NCBI RefSeq assembly: GCF_036206005.1 | Contig: NZ_CP108143.1 | Location: forward strand, 1,364,001-1,428,000 | Reading direction: 5' to 3' | Length of the DNA stretch: 64,000 nt | From: Streptomyces sp. NBC_00178 | Lineage (GTDB): Bacteria > Actinomycetota > Actinomycetes > Streptomycetales > Streptomycetaceae | Shown here: positions 30,928 to 38,613 of the stretch, piece by piece | Layout of the letters: every line of letters begins with the position of its first letter | Position numbering within the stretch: the stretch's first letter is position 1 | Made by a program: the position numbers and the translations under genes | Notes under the pieces: generated by a model | What the model saw: only the letters and a program-made list of their open reading frames with translations | Databases searched by the model: none | Told to the model about the DNA's origin: nothing

Positions 30928-31503
30928 TCAGTGCGGAAGCGCTTCGAGGCTGAGGGTCCAGCGGCCGGGCAGTCCGACGAGCGTCACCGTGGACAGCGGG
31001 CGCGCCTCGACGCTCCAGTACGTCATCGGCGGGGCCTTGAGCGCGTACACGAGGGCGGCGCGGACGACGGCGGGTTCGGCGACGGCCACGATCGCGCCGT
31101 CCTGCAGGGGACGGGTGTCGAGCCAGCCCCCTATACGGGAGATGAAGGCGAGCAGCGACTCCCCTCCGTGCGGGGCGGAGCGCGGATCGGTGAGCCAGGT
31201 GTGGACACCGGCCGGCTCGCCGGCGGCGACCTCGGAGAAGGTGTAGCCCCGCCATCGGCCCATGTCGCAGTCGCGCAGGGCGGGCTGGACCAGCGGCGCG
31301 TAGCCGAGGGCGTCGCCGGTGGCGCGGCTGCGCGGGGTGGGTGAGCAGTAGCGCATCTCGGCGGCGCCGAGCGGGACCAGGGCGTGCGCGGCGAGCCTCA
31401 CCTCGTGCCAGCCCGTGTCGTCGAGCGGCCGGTCGTCGTCGAAGCGCTCGGCGAGCAGGGCGGAGCTGCGTGCTGCGGCGACCAGTGAGACGCGAACACT
31501 CAT
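30928..31503 (-). CDS. Histidine-phosphatase-fold protein without the catalytic histidines
   Basis: 191 aa. The overall pattern is that of the phosphoglycerate mutase-like superfamily: RPLDDTGWHEVRLAAHALV, EMRYCSPTPRSRATGDALGY (S-P-x-x-R-x), LRDCDMGRWRGYTFSEVAAG. But the N-terminal R-H-G is replaced by VSLVAAARSSALL, and the second His-Gly by AIVAVAEPAVVRAAL. With both catalytic His lost it is probably not a phosphatase; it may bind a phospho-ligand. Start placed at ATG 31503; an in-frame TTG 36 bases upstream has no better ribosome site. Confidence 0.7.
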   Translation of the reverse strand: MSVRVSLVAAARSSALLAERFDDDRPLDDTGWHEVRLAAHALVPLGAAEMRYCSPTPRSRATGDALGYAPLVQPALRDCDMGRWRGYTFSEVAAGEPAGVHTWLTDPRSAPHGGESLLAFISRIGGWLDTRPLQDGAIVAVAEPAVVRAALVYALKAPPMTYWSVEARPLSTVTLVGLPGRWTLSLEALPH

Positions 31504-31570
31504 GGGCGCGATCGTGGGGGCGAACGCCCCGCCGGTCAAGAGGGCCGGACGGCGCCGCGCAAGCGCTTCC

Positions 31571-32008
31571 TCAGCCCGTCTGGAGAGCCATCCACATGTC
31601 CGGGATCTCGAGAGGCGCGAAGCCGATCTTCGCGTACACCCCGTGGGCGTCCTTCGTGGCGAGAAGGAACCTGGTCACGCCCATGGGCGCCAGGTGGTCC
31701 CGCACGGCGGTGACGAGCCGGGTGCCCAGCCCGCGGCCCCGCGCCGCGTGGTCGACGTAGACGTCACAGATCCACGCGAAGGACGCGTGGTCGGTCACCA
31801 CGCGCGCGTAGGCGGCCTGTTCGCCCGTCGCGAGGTCGTAGGCACCGAAGTTGAGGGAACCGGCGATCGCGCGGTCCTGCTTCTCGCGGGTACGCCCGAG
31901 GGCCCAGTAGGCGTCCGTGGAGAGCCAGTGGTGGATGCGGGCGTGGTCGAGGCGTGCCGGGTCGTGGGAGATCTCGTGGCGCGGCGCGGATATACCGGTG
32001 TCGGTCAT
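31571..32008 (-). CDS. GNAT family N-acetyltransferase
   Basis: 145 aa, single GNAT domain: AYARVVTDHASFAWICDVYV, the acetyl-CoA loop HAARGRGLGTRLVTAVRDH (R-G-x-G-L-G), and VYAKIGFAPLEIPDMWMAL. The C-terminal block resembles the small acetyltransferases often annotated as arsenic-resistance or YjaB-like, without evidence for either. ATG at 32008. It lies between the phosphatase-like gene and the MocR gene, all on the minus strand. Confidence 0.82.
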   Translation of the reverse strand: MTDTGISAPRHEISHDPARLDHARIHHWLSTDAYWALGRTREKQDRAIAGSLNFGAYDLATGEQAAYARVVTDHASFAWICDVYVDHAARGRGLGTRLVTAVRDHLAPMGVTRFLLATKDAHGVYAKIGFAPLEIPDMWMALQTG

Positions 32009-32018
32009 GGGCGGGAGG

Positions 32019-33464
32019 CTATCGCCCCCGCGCGGGCAGTTCGTCCCAGGCCGCACGGAGCCTGCGCACGCCCTCCGCGATCTCGGCCGGCCCGGACACG
32101 GCGGCGAAGCTCAGCCTGATGTGACCGGCCGGCGGTTCCGCGCAGTGGTAGGGGCGGCCCGGTGCCACGGCGACGCCGGCCCTCAGCGCGGCGGACACCA
32201 GCGCGGCTTCGGTCTCCGGGCCGGGCAGGCGGAGCCAGACGGTGGCGCCGCCCGACGGCAGGTGCGGCAGGGCGAGTTCGGGCAGCCGGGTGCGCAACGC
32301 GGCCGCCAGGTGGGTGCGCCGGCGGCCGAGTTCGGCGGCGACCGTACGCAGATGGCGCTCCCAGGCGGGCGAGCCGACGAGTTCGAGCGCGGCCTCCTGG
32401 AGCGGGCGCGGCACGAAGAAGCTGTCGACGACCTGGATGGCGCGCAGGCGTTCCAGGACGGGGCCGCGCGCGGCGAGGGCCCCCACGCGCAGGCTGGGGG
32501 ACGTGATCTTGGTGAGGGAGCGCACGTGGATGACGATCCCGTCCGGGTCGTGGGCCGCCAGCGGCTCGGGCGACGGGCCGGCGTCGTCGTGGACGAGGTG
32601 GCGGGCGAAGTCGTCCTCCACCACGAACGCGCCGGCCGCGCGGGCCGCCCTGAGGATCCGCTCACGCCGCCCGGGGGCGAGCACCACACCCGTCGGATTC
32701 TGGAACAGCGGCTGGCAGACGAACACCCGGGCCCCGGTGGCACGGAACGCCGCCTCCAACAGGTCCGGCCGGACCCCGTCGACGTCCACGGGCACGGGTA
32801 CGGGCCGCAGGCCGGTGGCCCGGGCGGCGGCCAGCATGCCCGGATAGGTGGGCGACTCGACGAGGACGGGGGCGCCCGGCGGGGCGACGGCCCGCAGCGC
32901 GGTGGCCAGGGCGCTCTGGCCGCCGGCCGTGATCAGGACGTCGGACCCGCGGAGCGTGCCGCCGATCTCGCGGGCGAACCAGTCGCGGAGTCCGGTGAGC
33001 CCGTCGGTGGGCGGCCTCCCCCACGCCCCCGGCCGTCGGCCGGCCCGGGCGAGCGCGGCGGCCATCGCCCGCTCGGGCTGGAGACCGGGATGCAGGTAGC
33101 CGCCGTTGAACTCCACGACCCCGGGCGGCGGGGCGGCGAGCGTGACGAGGACTCCGGAGGCGTCGACGGTACGCGGCACGACCTCGGGCCCGCTGTCGCC
33201 GCTGAGGGACACCTCCTGCCACGAGGTGTCCCCGGTTTCGGGAACGCTCGCCGGTGGCTGCGCGCGGAACGCCCCGGAACCGGGCCGGGTCACGACGAGC
33301 CCTTCTGCCGCGAGCAGGGCGACGGCCCGGGAGACGGTCACCGGACTGACCTTGTAGCGCTCCACCAGGGTCCGACTGGACGGCAGCTTTCCACCCGGAG
33401 AGTAGCGGTCGAGTTCGTCCCGCAGGGATTTCGCCAGTTCCAACACGCTGCTACGCTCTTGCAT
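32019..33464 (-). CDS. MocR-type GntR / PLP-aminotransferase-fold transcriptional regulator
   Basis: 481 aa. N-terminal GntR winged helix: ELAKSLRDELDRYSPGGKLP, then LVERYKVSPVTVSRAVALLA. A linker leads to an aminotransferase class I/II domain of about 370 residues: LITAGGQSALATALRAV, VFVCQPLFQNPTGVVLAPGR, AFVVEDDFARHL, and the PLP lysine context HVRSLTKITSPSLRVGALA. Such regulators sense PLP or an amino-compound. The ATG at 33464 overlaps the start codon of the divergent EamA gene (CATG), so it probably controls that exporter. Confidence 0.92.
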   Translation of the reverse strand: MQERSSVLELAKSLRDELDRYSPGGKLPSSRTLVERYKVSPVTVSRAVALLAAEGLVVTRPGSGAFRAQPPASVPETGDTSWQEVSLSGDSGPEVVPRTVDASGVLVTLAAPPPGVVEFNGGYLHPGLQPERAMAAALARAGRRPGAWGRPPTDGLTGLRDWFAREIGGTLRGSDVLITAGGQSALATALRAVAPPGAPVLVESPTYPGMLAAARATGLRPVPVPVDVDGVRPDLLEAAFRATGARVFVCQPLFQNPTGVVLAPGRRERILRAARAAGAFVVEDDFARHLVHDDAGPSPEPLAAHDPDGIVIHVRSLTKITSPSLRVGALAARGPVLERLRAIQVVDSFFVPRPLQEAALELVGSPAWERHLRTVAAELGRRRTHLAAALRTRLPELALPHLPSGGATVWLRLPGPETEAALVSAALRAGVAVAPGRPYHCAEPPAGHIRLSFAAVSGPAEIAEGVRRLRAAWDELPARGR

Positions 33465-33505
33465 GAGAGCCGAGAATAGCGCTACCGACCGTCTGGCGAT
33501 AGCGG
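33452..33505. promoter_or_regulatory. Overlapping divergent promoters of the MocR and EamA genes, with MocR-like direct repeats
   Basis: The two start codons share CATG at 33462-33465. On the plus strand TACGCT (33452-33457) lies six to eleven bases before the EamA ATG; on the minus strand TATTCT sits eight bases before the MocR ATG. Both messages would be nearly leaderless. ATAGCG occurs twice in direct orientation, at 33476 and 33499 (23 bp apart), the geometry seen for MocR operators. Confidence 0.55.
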
Positions 33506-34464
33506 TCACCACGCCCGACAGCAGCGCCGCGTCACCCAGGACGCCCGACAGCGGCGTGCTGCTCGCCGGGCTCGGCGTGGTCGCCTTCTCCCTGACCTTC
33601 CCCTCGACCGTCTGGGGGCTGGAGAGCTTCGGCCCGTGGTCGCTCGTCGCTCTGCGCAGCCTGCTGGCCGCCCTGATCGCCGCGGGTGCGCTTCTCGCGG
33701 GCCGGGTCCCGCCACCCGCCCGACACCACTGGCCGGGCCTCGCGGTCGTCGCGGGCGGGGTCGTGGTGGGGTTCCCGCTGCTGACCACACTGGCGCTGCG
33801 GACCTCCACCAGCTCGCACGCGGCCGTCGTCGTGGGGCTGCTGCCCCTGACGACCGCGCTCCTGTCCGCCCTGCGCACCGGTGCGCGGCCGTCGAGGGCC
33901 TTCTGGGCGGCGGCCGCGGCGGGCGCCGCCGTGGTGATCGCCTTCACGCTCCAGCAGAGCGGCGGCGCGCTCTCCGGGGGCGACGCGTACCTGTGCGGGG
34001 CGCTGCTGGTCTGCGCGGCCGGCTACACCGAGGGCGGCCGGCTGGCGAAGGTGATGCCGGGCTGGCAGGTGATCGGCTGGGCCCTGATCCTCGCGCTTCC
34101 CCTCGCGGTGGCGGGCGCGGCCGTGGCCCTGCCCTTCGAACCGGTGCACCCGACGGCGCGCGGGATCGCCGGGCTGGTCTGGGTGGCCGCGGGATCGACC
34201 TTCCTCGGCCTCTACGTCTGGTACCGGGGGATGGCGCGGATCGGGGTTCCGCGCGCCAGCCAGCTGCAGCTGGCACAGCCGCTGCTGACGCTCGTCTGGT
34301 CCTTCCTCGCGCTCGGCGAGGAGGTGTCCGTGGCGGCCCCGGTGGCGGCTGTCGCCGTACTGCTCTGCATCGCCGTCACCCAGTGGTCCGGCAGCCGGGA
34401 GAGGAGCCCGGCGGCGGGCCGGTGCTCACGCTCCACAGGACGCGTGGACCGCCTCCGGTCATAG
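33463..34464 (+). CDS. EamA (DMT) family transporter
   Basis: 333 aa with ten hydrophobic segments in two EamA repeats (GVLLAGLGVVAFSLTFPS, LPLTTALLSALRTG, GLYVWYRGMARIGVPRASQL, QPLLTLVWSFLALGEEVSVA). The YRGMxRIG...SQLQLAQPLL block is typical of drug/metabolite exporters for amino acids or related compounds. ATG at 33463 overlaps the MocR start. The first about 30 residues are hydrophilic and may be cytoplasmic, or the real start may lie at a later codon. Probably regulated by the MocR protein. Confidence 0.88.
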   Translation: MRAENSATDRLAIAVTTPDSSAASPRTPDSGVLLAGLGVVAFSLTFPSTVWGLESFGPWSLVALRSLLAALIAAGALLAGRVPPPARHHWPGLAVVAGGVVVGFPLLTTLALRTSTSSHAAVVVGLLPLTTALLSALRTGARPSRAFWAAAAAGAAVVIAFTLQQSGGALSGGDAYLCGALLVCAAGYTEGGRLAKVMPGWQVIGWALILALPLAVAGAAVALPFEPVHPTARGIAGLVWVAAGSTFLGLYVWYRGMARIGVPRASQLQLAQPLLTLVWSFLALGEEVSVAAPVAAVAVLLCIAVTQWSGSRERSPAAGRCSRSTGRVDRLRS

Positions 34465-34506
34465 ACTTGTCGACAAGGAAAGCCATCCGTGAGGAGGTCA
34501 CTCCCG

Positions 34507-34710
34507 ATGGAGGCACATGAGGGCGACCGGCTGCTGACGCACGGCAGGACCGTGGGACAGCACGACCGGGTCGCAGAGATCGTCGAGGTGCTCGGTGACG
34601 GCGGCGGCCCCCCGTACCGGCTGCGCTTCGAGGACGGGCACGAGTCGATCAGGTCCCCGGGACCCGACAGCGTCGTACAGCACGCGACTCCGGAGGACCG
34701 GGACAGGTAG
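34507..34710 (+). CDS. DUF1918 family protein
   Basis: 67 aa. A small beta-rich domain: DRLLTHGRTVGQHDRVAEIV, VLGDGGGPPYRLRFEDGHES. This matches the actinobacterial DUF1918 family, function unknown, related in shape to SH3-like barrels. I chose ATG 34507 because GAGGAGG lies nine bases upstream. It follows the EamA gene by 42 bp and may share its transcript. Confidence 0.82.
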   Translation: MEAHEGDRLLTHGRTVGQHDRVAEIVEVLGDGGGPPYRLRFEDGHESIRSPGPDSVVQHATPEDRDR

Positions 34711-34760
34711 GACGCGCGTGCGCCGGGGGCACGAGTGGCCCGCGGCGCACGCGCCGGACG

Positions 34761-34807
34761 GCCGCGCGGTCCGCGCGCCGGGTCAGCGCCGCGCGGTCCG
34801 CGCGCCG
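34761..34807. repeat. 20-bp direct repeat at the 3' end of the GHL10 gene
   Basis: Two perfect copies of GCCGCGCGGTCCGCGCGCCG at 34761-34780 and 34788-34807, seven bases apart. The second copy encodes the Arg-rich C-terminus of the minus-strand gene; the first lies just beyond its stop. Each copy is partly self-complementary, so it could also fold as a terminator. Confidence 0.85.
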
Positions 34808-36060
34808 TGTCGGCGCGGCGCGCGGGCCCGCGTCGCGTAGTGGTCGGCCACCACCCGGGCCATGGCCCCGATGCGGTCCGCCTTCACGTGCTTGGCGGAG
34901 AAGTAGACGTGCCCGCCCACCTCCGGGTGACCGGCCGCGAGGTCCAGGTGCCGCGAGAGTTCGGCCGGGTCCTGCCAGGCGGCGGGCTGCGCGGGGTCAC
35001 CGGCCTTGTGCAGGGCCTCCCCCACGTAGAGGTCCACCCCCGTGCCCTCGACCGTCCCGGCCCACCACGACAGCAGCTTCGCGTAGTCGGCGGCGGCGTA
35101 GCCGATGTTCCAGTAGATCTGCGGGCAGATGTAGTCGATCCAGCCCTCCTCGACCCACTTGCGGGTGTCGGCGTGCAGATCGTCGTACGTCTGCACACCC
35201 GCCGCCGTGTCGGAGCCGGCCGGGTCGGTCGAGGCGTTGCGCCACACGCCGAAGGGACTGATCCCGAACCGTGTACCGCTCCTGACCTCCTTGATCCGCG
35301 CGGCGGTCTCGCGCACCAGCCGGTCGGTGTTGTCGCGGCGCCAGGCGTCCTTGTCGGTGAAGTCCCCGCCGTGCTCCGCGAACGCGTCGTCGTCGTCGAA
35401 GTCCTGGCCGGCCACCGGATAGGGGTAGAAGTAGTCGTCCCAGTGCACCGCGTCGATCGCGTAGCGGCTGACCGCGTCGAGCATCGCGTCCTGGACGAAC
35501 GTGCGGACCTCGGGCAGTCCCGGGTTGTAGTAGAGCTTCCCGCCGTACGGAAGAACCCATTCCGGGTGAATCCTCGCCGGGTGGGTGGCGACCAGTTTCG
35601 AGGGGTCCGTGTGGTTGGCCACCCGGTAGGGGTTGAACCAGGCGTGCAGTTCCAGACCGCGCGCGTGCGCCTCACGCACCGCCGTCCCCAGCGGGTCCCA
35701 GCCCGGATCCTTGCCCTGGACGCCCGTGAGGCACTCGGCCCACGGCTCGAACGACGACGGCCACAGCGCGTCGGCGGTCGGCCGGACCTGGAGGACGACG
35801 GTGTTCAGCTTCAGGTCCACCGCCCGGTCCAGATGAGCGATCAGCTCCGCCTCCTGGGCGGCCGCGCTCAGACCGGTCGCCGAGGGCCAGTCGATGTTCG
35901 CGACCGTGGCGATCCACACCCCGCGCATCTCCCCCTCGCCTGCCCTGCGGTGCCGGCCGGCACCCGGCCGGGGCACGGCGACGGCATCACCCGCGGTCAT
36001 CAGCGCGGCCACCGTGCTCACCGCACCCATCACGAACGACCTACGGCCCAAACGACTCAT
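34783..36060 (-). CDS. Secreted glycoside hydrolase-like protein (GHL10 / YngK type)
   Basis: 425 aa. The N-terminus MSRLGRRSFVMGAVSTVAAL has twin Arg followed by a hydrophobic stretch, so export by Tat is likely. The GHL10 TIM barrel is evident: MRGVWIATVANIDWPSATGL, LELHAWFNPYRVANHTDPSK, AIDAVHWDDYFYPYPVAG, RFGISPFGVWRNA, and GWIDYICPQIYWNIG. Likely hydrolyses a polysaccharide, perhaps from the cell wall; substrate unproven. ATG at 36060 with GGAAGG upstream. The Arg-rich end (RAPRRHGARTARR) lies in the direct repeat at 34788-34807. Confidence 0.88.
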   Translation of the reverse strand: MSRLGRRSFVMGAVSTVAALMTAGDAVAVPRPGAGRHRRAGEGEMRGVWIATVANIDWPSATGLSAAAQEAELIAHLDRAVDLKLNTVVLQVRPTADALWPSSFEPWAECLTGVQGKDPGWDPLGTAVREAHARGLELHAWFNPYRVANHTDPSKLVATHPARIHPEWVLPYGGKLYYNPGLPEVRTFVQDAMLDAVSRYAIDAVHWDDYFYPYPVAGQDFDDDDAFAEHGGDFTDKDAWRRDNTDRLVRETAARIKEVRSGTRFGISPFGVWRNASTDPAGSDTAAGVQTYDDLHADTRKWVEEGWIDYICPQIYWNIGYAAADYAKLLSWWAGTVEGTGVDLYVGEALHKAGDPAQPAAWQDPAELSRHLDLAAGHPEVGGHVYFSAKHVKADRIGAMARVVADHYATRARAPRRHGARTARR

Positions 36061-36245
36061 GTATGCACCTTCCGCTTCTCTGTTCCCTTTTGTCACGTCC
36101 GGAGTGCGTGACACAGATCATGCCTGCCCCGATTCCGTGAGACCCGCAGCTCACCGGAGCCTCGTCGCGGAGTAACGTCGTGGGGTCGAGGCGGACACCG
36201 GAATCAAACGGGAACTGCCACACGAAGATCAGCGAAAGGCACGAG

Positions 36246-37115
36246 GTGACGGACTCTATGGCCGACATTGCACGCGTCGGAGTGGTGGGCTGTGGCCAGA
36301 TGGGCGCAGGCATCGCGGAGGTGTGTGCCCGCAGCGGCCTCGAGGTCAAGGTGGCCGAGACCACCGGCGAGGCCCTGGAGATAGGGCGTACCCGCCTGCA
36401 CAACTCCCTTTCCAAGGCCGCCGAACGCGGCAAGATCACCGCTGAGGAGCGGGACGAGACCCTCGCCCGCCTCAGCTTCACCACCGACCTCGGCGAATTC
36501 GCGGACCGTGATCTCGTGATCGAGGCCGTCGTGGAGAACGAGCAGGTCAAGACCGAGATCTTCCAGGTACTCGATCAGGTGGTGACCCGTCCGGACGCCA
36601 TTCTCGCCTCGAACACCTCGTCCATCCCGCTGGTGAAGCTGGCCGTGGCCACCTCGCGCCCGGACCAGGTCATCGGCATCCACTTCTTCAACCCGGCCCC
36701 GGTGCAGCGGCTCGTCGAGCTGATCCCCGCGCTGACGACGTCCGACGAGACCATAAAGCGTGCGGAGGCGGTCGTGCAGAACGTGCTCGACAAGCACGCG
36801 ATCCGCGCCCAGGACAGGTCCGGCTTCGTCGTCAACGCCCTGCTGATCCCGTATCTGCTCTCCGCGATCCGGATGTTCGAGTCGGGCATCGCCAGCCGCG
36901 AGGACATCGACAACGGCATGGAGATGGGCTGCGCCCACCCGATGGGCCCGCTCAAACTCGCCGACCTGATCGGCCTGGACACCGTGGCCTCGGTCGCCGA
37001 CTCGATGTACGCGGAGTACAAGGAGCCGCTGTACGCCGCTCCCCCGCTGCTCCAGCGCATGGTCGACGCGGGCCGGCTCGGCCGCAAGACGGGGTCGGGG
37101 TTCTACCCGTACTAG
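36246..37115 (+). CDS. fadB2: 3-hydroxybutyryl-CoA dehydrogenase
   Basis: 289 aa. NAD-binding fold RVGVVGCGQMGAGIAEVCAR, catalytic His in VIGIHFFNPAPVQRLVELIP, ASNTSSIPL, and C-terminal GRKTGSGFYPY. It oxidises (S)-3-hydroxyacyl-CoA with NAD(P)+, or runs in reverse for butyryl-CoA supply to polyketides. GTG at 36246 preferred (GAAAGG six bases upstream); ATG at 36258 is an alternative. Strong terminator at 37139-37175. Symbol by analogy to the mycobacterial gene. Confidence 0.9.
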   Translation: MTDSMADIARVGVVGCGQMGAGIAEVCARSGLEVKVAETTGEALEIGRTRLHNSLSKAAERGKITAEERDETLARLSFTTDLGEFADRDLVIEAVVENEQVKTEIFQVLDQVVTRPDAILASNTSSIPLVKLAVATSRPDQVIGIHFFNPAPVQRLVELIPALTTSDETIKRAEAVVQNVLDKHAIRAQDRSGFVVNALLIPYLLSAIRMFESGIASREDIDNGMEMGCAHPMGPLKLADLIGLDTVASVADSMYAEYKEPLYAAPPLLQRMVDAGRLGRKTGSGFYPY

Positions 37116-37138
37116 CAAGTGCGGCCGGGCCACCGAGT

Positions 37139-37175
37139 GGCGCCGTTCCGGAGTGAGTCCATCCGGAACGGCGCC
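37139..37175. terminator. Terminator of the 3-hydroxybutyryl-CoA dehydrogenase gene
   Basis: Perfect 14-bp stem GGCGCCGTTCCGGA / TCCGGAACGGCGCC with a nine-base loop, 24 bp after the stop. Confidence 0.9.
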
Positions 37176-37252
37176 CCGGCGGCGCGGCCGTCGGACCGCT
37201 CTCGCGACACCCGCCGGCCGGCGTCGTCATGGACGCCCGTGCGGACCTCACC

Positions 37253-37284
37253 GGCCTGCCGGGCTTGCGCACGGCCGGCAGGCC
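37253..37284. terminator. Second hairpin, probable terminator for the minus-strand small gene
   Basis: Perfect 10-bp stem GGCCTGCCGG / CCGGCAGGCC with a 12-nt loop, downstream of the gene at 37509-37880. Confidence 0.55.
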
Positions 37285-37508
37285 GCGCACGGCGCGGCCG
37301 GACCGATGACGCTCGCGCCGCCCACGGCGCCGGTCCGGTTCCGGCGTCGGCCCCTGTGACGATCCCCAGGCGTGCAGACAGGTCCCACCCGCGCTGCGGT
37401 GCCCAGGGCGATGCGTCCGGTGCGGTGTCAGCGGCGCTTCCGTCCAGGACCACGGATGCCCCGCGCGAAGCGGCAAGGTCGACATAGCGGATGGCACGCG
37501 CTGCGGAG

Positions 37509-37880
37509 TCAGGCGTCGTTCATCAGAGCGGTCAGCTCGGCGTCGGTGGCCTCGGGCCCGAGCCGGACGTCGAAGGTGTAGCCCTCGTCGCAGAAGATCA
37601 GGTCGAGGTCCGCCGGAGCGAGCCTGCGGAAGGTGGTCGCCAGGCGGACGGCGTCCTCGTGACGAACGTCCAGGTACAGGCAGGTCCCGTCCTGATGCAG
37701 ATACGCCTCGCCCGGACCCTTCCCGGTCTCGAAGCGCCAGCAGCCGCTTCGCGCCTCGCCTCGGTGCGCCGCGTCGGCCTCGGCGTCCGGCCACCGGGAC
37801 CGGATCGCCGCAGTGAGCGCATCGCGGTCGACCCGCCATCCGCGCGCCCCACCGTCGACCAGCACCAGGTACTGCGCCAT
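37509..37880 (-). CDS. Small hypothetical protein
   Basis: 123 aa, not recognised. Begins MAQYLVLVDGGARGWRVDRD; the middle has RWPDAEADAAHRG and a Trp-rich stretch CWRFETG, then YLHQDGTCLYLDVRHEDAVR and DLDLIFCDEGYTFDVRLGPE. It looks like a compact alpha/beta protein, not membrane-bound. ATG at 37880. Frame and codon bias are good, but the start has no strong ribosome site. Isolated between convergent and divergent neighbours. Confidence 0.65.
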   Translation of the reverse strand: MAQYLVLVDGGARGWRVDRDALTAAIRSRWPDAEADAAHRGEARSGCWRFETGKGPGEAYLHQDGTCLYLDVRHEDAVRLATTFRRLAPADLDLIFCDEGYTFDVRLGPEATDAELTALMNDA

Positions 37881-38613
37881 GCCGGGTATCCCATCACACG
37901 GCTCCGACACTCGGCCCCGCGCCGTCGGGCCGGGGCCGGAAAGGCTCCGTGTTCCGAGGCAAATCGAAAGCATGGCGGCCGACGGTTGTGAACGTCCCGT
38001 CATATCGCTTGCCTGCCTGGTGAATTACGTGCCCCTGCGACGCCGGGCACCCCTGGACCGGGTCGAGAGGCAGGCATCCCACTACGGCGCCGAAGTCCGC
38101 GGGGAACCGGCCGCACCGCGTCGCGCGCGAGCCGGCAGCGCCGGTGCCGCCGGGCCTGAGCCGTCCCCGGCTCCGGTCGCGGCCGCGGGCCCGCTCGCGC
38201 TCCCTCCCCCGCTCGCCCGCCCCCGCGCGGACGGCAACAGCGGCGGCGGCAGCGGCGTGGGCGAGGACCCTGGCAACGGCGGGACCCGGAGGGCACCTCC
38301 GGAATCCGGAGCGGTTAATCCCCATAACTCCCTTACGGCAGCGTCTGCCTGGATGCATCTGACGGCCACTCAAACATTGACAGTGCACTCACATCCCTCA
38401 TAAAATTGATACATCAAGCGTTTTCTGTGTGTACGAACTCCAGGGGCGGCCACGTTCGACCGCGTCGAACCATCAGGACGCAACCACGTGTTCACTTGTA
38501 CGCCCAATTTCTGAGCATCAGGTCAGTCGATAGCACTGCCGCTATGTCGACACGCTGACCCACCACCGTGCGTGCCAGGTACGCGGCCGCATCGATTACT
38601 GGAGAAACTTCCC
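37881..38613. other. 733-bp region upstream of the solute-binding protein gene; no gene seen before the promoter at 38377
   Basis: The part up to about 38330 is G+C-rich with no credible gene. From about 38330 onward the sequence becomes clearly more A+T-rich, holding the promoter at 38377-38406 and a roughly 200-nt leader to the ATG at 38614. I tested short frames in the leader (for example one at 38544 of four codons) and see no plausible leader peptide. Confidence 0.5.
38377..38406 (+). promoter_or_regulatory. Near-consensus sigma-70-type promoter for the solute-binding protein gene
   Basis: TTGACA at 38377-38382, 18-base spacer, TAAAAT at 38401-38406. This is unusually close to consensus for Streptomyces and predicts a start site near 38413 with a 200-nt untranslated leader. 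Confidence 0.7.

Larger units (their letters stand above)
37116..37508. other. 393-bp convergent intergenic region with two terminators
   Basis: Lies between the dehydrogenase stop and the stop of the small minus-strand gene. Contents: the hairpins at 37139-37175 and 37253-37284. I see no credible gene in the remainder. Confidence 0.5.

Noticed and set aside
31504-31539. TTG extension of the phosphatase-like protein by 12 residues
   Set aside because: No ribosome site and the added residues do not resemble the fold; ATG 31503 begins directly at the first beta strand.
38354-38403. Short frame MHLTATQTLTVHSHPS before the solute-binding protein gene
   Set aside because: It overlaps the -35 element and spacer of the promoter and has no ribosome site, so it cannot be on that mRNA.
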